A stretch of DNA of 64,000 nucleotides from Salegentibacter sp. (GTDB taxonomy: Bacteria > Bacteroidota > Bacteroidia > Flavobacteriales > Flavobacteriaceae). Below, piece by piece: positions 9,981 to 16,181 of the stretch. Under the pieces are notes generated by a model that had not been told where the DNA came from, searched no databases, and saw only the letters and a list, made by a program, of their open reading frames with translations. Position numbers and translations under genes: made by a program. Position 1 is the first letter of the stretch. Every line of letters begins with the position of its first letter. The DNA lies in assembly GCA_017795085.1 (NCBI GenBank), contig CP051246.1:3536514-3600513 (forward strand), given 5' to 3'.

Positions 9981-10295
9981 TCATTTCATATAAAAAACCT
10001 CTTTTAAAGGCTTTTCCACAGGAGAATTATCATCATTAACCTTCATAATATCACTCATATAATCCCACCATTTCCGTAGGATAGGTTCTTCGCTTAAACC
10101 TGTTAAATTTGCTCCTTCCTTTATTTTTTGCACACCAAAAAGAGTGAGGGTTTCTTCATCCAAAAATATACTATAATCATAAACTCCTCTTTCAGAAAGC
10201 AACTTACTTAACTCCGGCCAAATTTCATCGTGACGTTTTTTATATTCAGCTTCGTAACCCGGCAAAAGTTCCATTTTAAAAGCTTTAATTTTCAT
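9981..10295 (-). CDS. rhaM: L-rhamnose mutarotase
   Basis: A cytoplasmic 104-residue enzyme interconverting alpha and beta anomers of L-rhamnose, the length of E. coli RhaM. The family core is nearly complete: MKIKAFKMELLPG, then RHDEIWPEL with the catalytic His22, then YDYSIFLDEETLTLFG, and a C-terminal NSPVEKPLKEVFYM. The start at 10295 is chosen because the longer frame (to 10355) begins with 20 unrelated residues and runs into the upstream gene. It sits 11 bases after the PL22-like gene. Its presence is a strong hint that L-rhamnose is released by this locus. Confidence 0.95.
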   Translation of the reverse strand: MKIKAFKMELLPGYEAEYKKRHDEIWPELSKLLSERGVYDYSIFLDEETLTLFGVQKIKEGANLTGLSEEPILRKWWDYMSDIMKVNDDNSPVEKPLKEVFYMK

Positions 10296-10306
10296 AAATC
10301 GAATTT

Positions 10307-11692
10307 TTAATTGTATTTCCTGTTTAGCCAATCTTCCGGAACTGGTACAATGCAAATATTCATACTTCTTCCATCTTCTGAAAGCATTGCCGATTGAATT
10401 TGAATCTTGGTACCATCAGGTTTAAAAGTAGGATGAAGATGATCTGCAGCGGTCCTTTTGTGTCCGGTGGTAAGCATCTTCATTTCCCTGTTATTGCGAT
10501 CTATAAGATAAAGACTTCTCGAGAAGTCATCTCCCACGGCCCAACGCCCATCTGGCGAACCATGTACATGCCAAAGCCCGCTACCGTTTTTTGTTTGCCC
10601 GGCAATGCGCATTTCCTTTGTTCGCAGGTTAACAATGGCCAGTCCCGTAGGTTTTTCACGTGTACCTGAAGGTCCCCAGCTACTTTCCTGCCCAGGATTC
10701 TCAGGGTTTCTAACTACAGTACTGTTTGTAACTTCTTCAAGAGGTTCATCTTCAATATCAATTTTTCTATGCCCCATAATAGCCATTGCTACTTCATCTT
10801 TAGAAATCACGGCCTCATGGGTTACCCATTCGTAGTCTGCTTCAGGATATAAAGGACGAAGGCCAGTTCCATCTGCCATAACCGTCCAGGTACGTTGTGG
10901 TGATTTCCCTCCTGTTTCCCAGGAGAAAATAATCTCTCCGGGATTCCAGAGATTAGCCTGAACATGACCTACCTGAAAAGGCACAGAAATCACGTGCTTG
11001 ATCTCTCCTGTTTTTACATTCATACTTGCTATACCTCCCGGCCCAGCCCCCATATTTCTCGGGCCAAAGTTTTCTTCAATTTCAACATCGGGAGATAAAT
11101 GTTTTTCGGCTTCTTTTTTACCTACTCGAAAATACACCCAATCTTCATCTGCATCAAGGGCCATATCACCACCGGCACCTAGCTCTGGTGGAATAATACC
11201 ACAAACTCTTTCATAAGCTTCAACAGATTTCATTTCCCCTGATTTACTATCAATCAGAACTTTTGTCAAATCAGTTTCAATTACCTGCATAGTTCGATTT
11301 CTACTTTGAGTTTCCTCTTCCGAAGCTTCTACTATGGGACGTAAAAAATAGAGCTTCATAGATTTCTGGGCAATATTCAGCATTCCTGAATACCCTCCTT
11401 CAGTAACCTGCACCAAAACCCCTGTTTTTTCATTTACTGCTATCGCCTCTCCTTTTACCCGATTGGAACGAAATATAAGCCATTCCCCATCTGCTGTCCA
11501 TTGTGGGTGGGTAGGATATATCTTGGAATCTTCTTCGGGTTTGCTTGTAAGAAAAATAAGTTCCGTACCGGTTAGGGGATCTTGCACTACTTTTCTTTCT
11601 GAAGGAAAACGAGTGCCTATTTGAGCGAAAACGAAAGAACCCTGCAGCCCAAAAAAGATAATGATTACAGAAAGAAATTTATAACATCTCAT
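10307..11692 (-). CDS. Oligogalacturonate lyase-like seven-bladed propeller (PL22 type)
   Basis: A 461-residue exported protein (signal peptide to about FVFAQ, residue 24) with TolB/WD40-like blades such as HPQWTADGEWLIFRS and HGSPDGRWAVGDD. Histidines sit where PL22 lyases place their metal and base: THEAVISKDE, LWHVHGSPDG and ADHLHPTFKPDG. PL22 enzymes split short (unsaturated) oligogalacturonates into keto-uronate monomers by beta-elimination. Characterised members are mostly cytoplasmic, so a signal peptide points to periplasmic action. Such proteins are easily mislabelled as TolB-like. Adjacent to GH105 and rhaM in the same run. Activity is not certain. Confidence 0.75.
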   Translation of the reverse strand: MRCYKFLSVIIIFFGLQGSFVFAQIGTRFPSERKVVQDPLTGTELIFLTSKPEEDSKIYPTHPQWTADGEWLIFRSNRVKGEAIAVNEKTGVLVQVTEGGYSGMLNIAQKSMKLYFLRPIVEASEEETQSRNRTMQVIETDLTKVLIDSKSGEMKSVEAYERVCGIIPPELGAGGDMALDADEDWVYFRVGKKEAEKHLSPDVEIEENFGPRNMGAGPGGIASMNVKTGEIKHVISVPFQVGHVQANLWNPGEIIFSWETGGKSPQRTWTVMADGTGLRPLYPEADYEWVTHEAVISKDEVAMAIMGHRKIDIEDEPLEEVTNSTVVRNPENPGQESSWGPSGTREKPTGLAIVNLRTKEMRIAGQTKNGSGLWHVHGSPDGRWAVGDDFSRSLYLIDRNNREMKMLTTGHKRTAADHLHPTFKPDGTKIQIQSAMLSEDGRSMNICIVPVPEDWLNRKYN

Positions 11693-11704
11693 AAAAAGTA
11701 GTTT

Positions 11705-13039
11705 CTAATCCTTAAGCTGAAGGGAACTGTCATTAATTTCAAATTCTTGATCCTGGAGCATTAAAAGGATCTCGGCCCCCGCAAGCATCACCGGACCATA
11801 ACCATGAGCAGCAAATTTATTCACCGGCCGGTAATAGTAAAAGGCAGGATCGAATCCCATTCCGGTTCCCACGCAGGTACCTTCCACCTGTCCTTTTTCA
11901 TTCACTTTGGTACTCACGGCATTCCAGGCAAGAAGTGTCGCGGGAGCATAAGCTAGAGCATCTATATAGCCCCGGTTTATTGCTCTTGCCATAGCATAAG
12001 CATAAATAGCCGTAGCTGAAGTTTCAAGATACGTGTCATTTCTGTCAATCAACTGGTGCCAGAAACCTGTACCGTGTTGATATTTTACCAGACCTTTCAC
12101 ATGTTTTTGTAATTGATCAAGTACATCGGCATAGCCTGGATGATCTTTAGGTAATACCTCGAGAAGTTCGACCAGGGTCATTACCGCCCATCCGTTTGCA
12201 CGTGCCCAGTGAAACTCAGGATGTACTTTCATGGCCTGCACCCAACCGTGCATATAAAGTCCATTCTCTTCATTAAACATTCTTTCGGAAAACTGCTTAA
12301 CTTGTTTTACTGCATCATCAAAATATTTGATTTCTCCCGTATACGCACCCATTTGTGCGAGAGCAGGAACGCTCATAAAAAAATCGTCTAACCAGATAGT
12401 ATTGTCTTGTGGACGGTTTCTGGCCAACGTGCCATCGTTCAAACGGAATTGTTCATTACTAATGTAACTTATAAAATTATCTATCAGCGGGTTCAGGTTT
12501 GCATCCAGACCATTTTTTTTAGCTTTAATCATAGCTGCGCAAATTGCTCCGGCATCATCTAAGGCATGTGGATCTAACACACTTCTTATCGGAGAATCTT
12601 TTAAGTTTCCTATTTTGTAGTTTTGAGCTAAATCGGCAAGAAGAGCCAGACGCTTATTAGTGTACCGGGCATACTTATCATCTCCTGTGGCTTCTGTAGC
12701 CAGTAACATTCCGGCGTAAGTAACACCCCATTCATAACTGGTCAGTCTAAAAGCACCATCTTCAAATTTAATCGGGTCTTTTTGTTTTTTTATATTGGAA
12801 ATAGCTTGTCCTGTTTCAGTATTTACCATTCCTGCAGCTGAATTTTCTTCAAGATAATTGTACAGCCTCTCCAGTACTTCTTTTACGTTCTCTTGCTTTG
12901 GAGCACCATACACTGTAGGATAATCAGGTTCCAATAAATGTAGCGGAGTGTTTGTATCAGTAGTTTGCGCAAAATTGGGTATTCCGGAAAACAAAAGAAT
13001 TCCAGCAACCAGGGTCTTAAATAAATTATTTATATACAT
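11705..13039 (-). CDS. GH105 unsaturated rhamnogalacturonyl/glucuronyl hydrolase
   Basis: A 444-residue secreted (alpha/alpha)6-barrel enzyme (signal peptide to about NFAQ, residue 25). GH105/GH88 features are SYEWGVTYAGMLLA, DPHALDDAGAI (first active-site Asp region) and TIWLDDFFMSVPALA (second catalytic Asp), then HWARANGWAVMTLVELLE. These enzymes hydrate the unsaturated uronic acid left by lyases such as PL11 at the non-reducing end of oligosaccharides. It lies 12 bases upstream of the PL22-like gene; its own upstream region is cut short by the insertion sequence, whose edge is only 22 bases from the start codon. Confidence 0.88.
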   Translation of the reverse strand: MYINNLFKTLVAGILLFSGIPNFAQTTDTNTPLHLLEPDYPTVYGAPKQENVKEVLERLYNYLEENSAAGMVNTETGQAISNIKKQKDPIKFEDGAFRLTSYEWGVTYAGMLLATEATGDDKYARYTNKRLALLADLAQNYKIGNLKDSPIRSVLDPHALDDAGAICAAMIKAKKNGLDANLNPLIDNFISYISNEQFRLNDGTLARNRPQDNTIWLDDFFMSVPALAQMGAYTGEIKYFDDAVKQVKQFSERMFNEENGLYMHGWVQAMKVHPEFHWARANGWAVMTLVELLEVLPKDHPGYADVLDQLQKHVKGLVKYQHGTGFWHQLIDRNDTYLETSATAIYAYAMARAINRGYIDALAYAPATLLAWNAVSTKVNEKGQVEGTCVGTGMGFDPAFYYYRPVNKFAAHGYGPVMLAGAEILLMLQDQEFEINDSSLQLKD

Positions 13040-13061
13040 CTTTTTAATTATTTATATACTA

Positions 13062-13074
13062 GTGTTATGTTAAT
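13062..13074 (+). repeat. Left terminal inverted repeat of the IS630 element
   Basis: GTGTTATGTTAAT, matching the inverted right end at all of the first 12 positions except the seventh. It directly follows the duplicated TA at 13060-13061. Confidence 0.85.
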
Positions 13075-13735
13075 CATCAATTGACGGATAAAGTCTTTTT
13101 AATTTTATCCTTGAGTCCTTGGTGGTAAACTGCCAATTTATCGATCCCCCTTTGTTATTCCGGCTGTCCTGCCAAGCATTTACCTCTTTTTTTATTTCAT
13201 CCATTGTGGATATGTGCCTGTTAAGGCACTGCCCGTTCAAAACATGCAGTTCTATCTCTGCCATGTTCAACCAACTCCCGTGTTTGGGCGTGAATACAAA
13301 TTCAAACCTGTCCCATAACCTTTTGGCCTCTCCCGGTTCGAAAGTTTCATAAAAGGCGGAAGCTGTATGTGTATTGAAATTGTCCATCACAAGTGTTATT
13401 TTATCTGCATCTGGATATTGCTCGTCCGCCAGCCTTTTGATGAATTTTGACCAGTCTTTTTTCTTCTTGAACTTCGTTACCTCTACCAAGCGCTTTCCTT
13501 TCAAGGGTTCGTTGGCCATGAATATATTGACCATCCCATGCCTTACATATTCATAATCCACACGGGCTTCCTGTCCTGCTTTCATTGGAATGGAAATTTG
13601 GCCTGCCGAGATCAATTGTTTTGGGGACTCATCCATGCAGACCACGGGGTTTTGCTTATCGTAGGGCCTTTTGTAAACATCCAGCACCTGTTCCATGTTC
13701 GCAACGAAACCGGCGTTGCTTTCTGGCGGTATCAC
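13070..13735 (-). CDS. IS630 transposase, catalytic (DDE) part
   Basis: The second frame of the transposase, 221 residues from the first possible start, though the frame is open back to the slippery run at 13767-13774 and encodes ELKPWKVKGWVIPPES in between. It holds the DDE catalytic triad: VVCMDESPKQL, LVMDNFNTHTA and the HGSWLNMAEIELHVLNG block with the Glu. It is probably made only as a fusion with the upstream helix-turn-helix frame by -1 frameshifting, giving about 377 residues, the normal IS630 length. The codon at 13735 is GTG, and independent initiation is unlikely. Confidence 0.88.
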   Translation of the reverse strand: MIPPESNAGFVANMEQVLDVYKRPYDKQNPVVCMDESPKQLISAGQISIPMKAGQEARVDYEYVRHGMVNIFMANEPLKGKRLVEVTKFKKKKDWSKFIKRLADEQYPDADKITLVMDNFNTHTASAFYETFEPGEAKRLWDRFEFVFTPKHGSWLNMAEIELHVLNGQCLNRHISTMDEIKKEVNAWQDSRNNKGGSINWQFTTKDSRIKLKRLYPSIDD

Positions 13736-13743
13736 CCAGCCCT

Positions 13744-14202
13744 TTACTTTCCAAGGCTTAAGTTCGTTTTTTTTAAAACCTTCCCTACCGAAACGTGGGA
13801 GATGGCCGGCACATATTCCAACTCCACCATCTTGTCTGCCAATAACCTAAATGACCATTTGGCAAAACCCGGAGGTGGTTCGCTACAACAAAGCTGGACC
13901 AGTTTCGCCTCCACATCGCCATCTATTTTCTTTTCATAGGCACGGCTACTCGGGCGGCGCTCAAGTACTGCTTCAAAACCTTCTTCCACAAATTTTTTCT
14001 TCACACGGTCTATAGTGCGCATACCGACCTTCAAGACTTTGCTGATTTGTTCATTGGTCACCTTTTCAGAATAATCGCCTTCATCGCAATTCAATAAAAT
14101 GTAGGCGGCACGGAACTTCTGCGTGGTGTGCGAACCTTTGTTGATTATTGCCATCAGCGCGTTTACTTCTTCTTGGCTAAGCTTAACGGTATATCGTATC
14201 AT
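13744..14202 (-). CDS. IS630 transposase, DNA-binding part
   Basis: The first frame of the transposase: a helix-turn-helix region (EQISKVLKVGMRTIDRVKKKF) and a second winged-helix-like part (PPGFAKWSFRLLADKM) typical of IS630 N termini. The start at 14202 (MIRYTVKLS) is preferred; an in-frame ATG at 14235 would add 11 residues of low-complexity leader. The frame ends at 13744 soon after a run of eight A residues in the coding strand, where a -1 shift joins it to the catalytic frame. Confidence 0.85.
   Translation of the reverse strand: MIRYTVKLSQEEVNALMAIINKGSHTTQKFRAAYILLNCDEGDYSEKVTNEQISKVLKVGMRTIDRVKKKFVEEGFEAVLERRPSSRAYEKKIDGDVEAKLVQLCCSEPPPGFAKWSFRLLADKMVELEYVPAISHVSVGKVLKKTNLSLGK
13767..13774 (-). 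other. Slippery A8 run, probable -1 frameshift site
   Basis: The coding strand reads GTT TTA AAA AAA ACG in the first frame. Re-reading one A gives AAA AAA AAC GAA and enters the DDE frame without a stop. A run of A is the classical site for ribosomal or transcriptional slippage in IS elements. Confidence 0.75.
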
Positions 14203-14255
14203 TTCATTGATTTTTTTTAAAGATACACATTTCAAAATTAATACGTCATAATAAA

Positions 14256-14268
14256 GTTAACTTAACAC
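14256..14268 (-). repeat. Right terminal inverted repeat of the IS630 element
   Basis: On the minus strand it reads GTGTTAAGTTAAC from the element edge inward, mirroring the left end. It is followed on the plus strand by the duplicated TA at 14269-14270. Its last base completes the TAG stop codon of the PL11 gene. Confidence 0.85.
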
Positions 14269-16133
14269 TAGTTATCCTTTTCGTCTCCAATTAAAATAAT
14301 ATCGGGCATGGGCGGGGCTTCCATTTCCTCCCCCAAATAAAAATCTGGATGCGGAGGCTGATTATAGGATACATTCTGCCAGGCAACACTAAGTCGATAT
14401 TGTGGATTGTGCATTAAGGTATAAATACGATGCTTAGTTGGGATGGTAGTTGTAAAAATAAGGAGTTCGGTATTATCTTCATTTCTAAAAATCAGTTCTT
14501 CACGCCAATCTCCCAGAATATCAGCGCTAAGATTTGGATTCGCCTTGGTACCGTTAATCTTTGTTGCTCCTGTACCTTCAAATACATTAAGGTTTTCGTG
14601 CGTATTGTTTTTGTAGTTCCATTTATAAAGATTGGCTCCATCTAATATCTCACGTATAAGATCTCCATCCCACCAGGCTGCAAAATTCATTCTGGGTTTT
14701 CTTGATGAAATTTTTTCTCCTTTTGCATTGTACAATCCCCCTGTAGAGCCCCACATTTCGTAACCTTTATATCGAGGATCCACATCTGCTGCCAAGCCTC
14801 TTCCTATATCGCCTGTTGCAGGGACGCCCCATAATTTTTTACCGGTTTTTGCATCTCTTAGCCAAAGTCCTTTTCCATCATAAGCGTTCTCATCTTCAAA
14901 AGCAGACCATATTTCAAGCCCAGGTCTATCGGGATCTAGGTCTGATACGTGCATTGCATCACCGTGCCCCAAACGGGAATTATATAGTCCGCTACCATCA
15001 TCATCTATGGTCATCGCACCAAATACCACTTCATCTTTTCCGTCTTCATCAACATCTGCAATAGATAACTGGTGATTCCCCTGGCCGGCATAATTGGCAT
15101 TACCTTTTTGATTACTATCAAATATCCAGCGGTGTGTAAGTTCCCCTTCACGCCAATCCCAGGCAGAGAGCACTGTACGGGTATAGTAACCCCTGGTCAT
15201 TAAAAGACTGGGGCGTTCACCATCAAAATACCCCACTCCTGCAAGAAACCGATCTGAACGATTTCCGTATCCATCACCCCAAACTTTATCCAGCTGATCT
15301 GAAGCGGGATTTTCGGTTTCAGGATGCCTTGGCGGCAGGTAATCGGTAGTGGCCATCGCTGCTCCTGTTTCTCCGTTAAATACAGTAAGAAATTCGGGAC
15401 CGGCAAGAATTCGCCCCTGCTTGTTACGGTAATCTGCAGCAGCATTCCCAATTATATTTCCTATTCCGTCTATAGTGCCATCGGCCGTTTTACAGGCTAT
15501 TTCTGCTTTTCCGTCACTGTCCAAATCATACACCATAAATTGTGTGTAATGAGCACCGGCCCGAATATTTTTCCCCAGGTCAATTCTCCAGAGTCGAGTA
15601 CCATTCATTTTATATGCATCCAGGTAAACATTTCCTGTATATCCATTATGTGAATTGTCTTTAGCATTATTAGGATCCCATTTTAGGATAATTTCATATT
15701 CGTCATCGCCATCAAGATCACCTACACTCACGTCATTGGCCGTGTAAGTATATCCAACCCCATCGGGTGTAGTTCCTCCCGAAGGGGGGTGAATAGGTAT
15801 CGTCAAATAATGTTTATCCCATACTTCTACAACATCAGAACTTGTAATTTTATCCTTTTCTATAGCCTCGATCTTGTAGGTAGCCTTTTTATTGGTTTTG
15901 TCAATAAAATTCGTAGAACCTGTGATAGGCTTCTTATTCACTTTCCTGCTTCCTCTATAGACATTAAACTGAATATTTTCAGAATCAGTTCCTAAGAGTC
16001 TCCAGCTAATAAAAACTTCTCCTTTATTTTTTCTTACAACCACCGTACCCCGATCCAGGTTTTCCATCAATCTTTGAGCACTCGCTGAAAAAGCGATAAA
16101 AAGAGTTAGAGTTATTACAATATGTATTTTCAT
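14268..16133 (-). CDS. PL11 rhamnogalacturonan lyase
   Basis: A 621-residue secreted lyase (signal peptide to about SASAQ, residue 19) that cuts the rhamnogalacturonan-I backbone between rhamnose and galacturonic acid by beta-elimination. After an N-terminal Fn3-like domain (about 30-115) come the acidic propeller repeats of PL11: SVGDLDGDDEYEI, MVYDLDSDGKAEIACKTADG, SIADVDEDGKDEVVFG and GDAMHVSDLDPDR, matching the calcium-binding blades of YesW/YesX. HNPQYRLSVAWQNVSYNQPP near the C terminus is also characteristic. It is the key gene fixing the likely substrate. Its products would feed the GH105 enzymes. The stop codon sits on the IS630 edge but the protein is complete. Confidence 0.95.
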   Translation of the reverse strand: MKIHIVITLTLFIAFSASAQRLMENLDRGTVVVRKNKGEVFISWRLLGTDSENIQFNVYRGSRKVNKKPITGSTNFIDKTNKKATYKIEAIEKDKITSSDVVEVWDKHYLTIPIHPPSGGTTPDGVGYTYTANDVSVGDLDGDDEYEIILKWDPNNAKDNSHNGYTGNVYLDAYKMNGTRLWRIDLGKNIRAGAHYTQFMVYDLDSDGKAEIACKTADGTIDGIGNIIGNAAADYRNKQGRILAGPEFLTVFNGETGAAMATTDYLPPRHPETENPASDQLDKVWGDGYGNRSDRFLAGVGYFDGERPSLLMTRGYYTRTVLSAWDWREGELTHRWIFDSNQKGNANYAGQGNHQLSIADVDEDGKDEVVFGAMTIDDDGSGLYNSRLGHGDAMHVSDLDPDRPGLEIWSAFEDENAYDGKGLWLRDAKTGKKLWGVPATGDIGRGLAADVDPRYKGYEMWGSTGGLYNAKGEKISSRKPRMNFAAWWDGDLIREILDGANLYKWNYKNNTHENLNVFEGTGATKINGTKANPNLSADILGDWREELIFRNEDNTELLIFTTTIPTKHRIYTLMHNPQYRLSVAWQNVSYNQPPHPDFYLGEEMEAPPMPDIILIGDEKDN

Positions 16134-16181
16134 ATTTAACTGTTTTTAATTCTATTATTTTGCTTTTTTAATTGATGCCTA

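Larger units (their letters stand above)
13062..14268 (-). mobile_element. IS630-family insertion sequence, intact
   Basis: A 1207-base element bounded by imperfect terminal inverted repeats (GTGTTATGTTAA at the left, GTGTTAAGTTAA read inward from the right) and flanked by TA dinucleotides at 13060-13061 and 14269-14270. The surrounding tetramer is CTAG on both sides, the target and TA duplication expected of IS630. It carries a transposase in two overlapping frames on the minus strand. It is inserted between PL11 and GH105, in the direction of the host operon, exactly at the PL11 stop codon. Base composition is visibly less AT-rich than the flanks. Confidence 0.9.

Noticed and set aside
10296..10355. 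N-terminal extension of RhaM by 20 residues
   Set aside because: The added residues are unlike the family and overlap the end of the PL22-like gene; the start at 10295 gives the usual 104 residues.
13070..14235. IS630 transposase as a broken pseudogene
   Set aside because: The frame break is at an A8 run, terminal repeats and DDE residues are intact, and this layout is common for the family.
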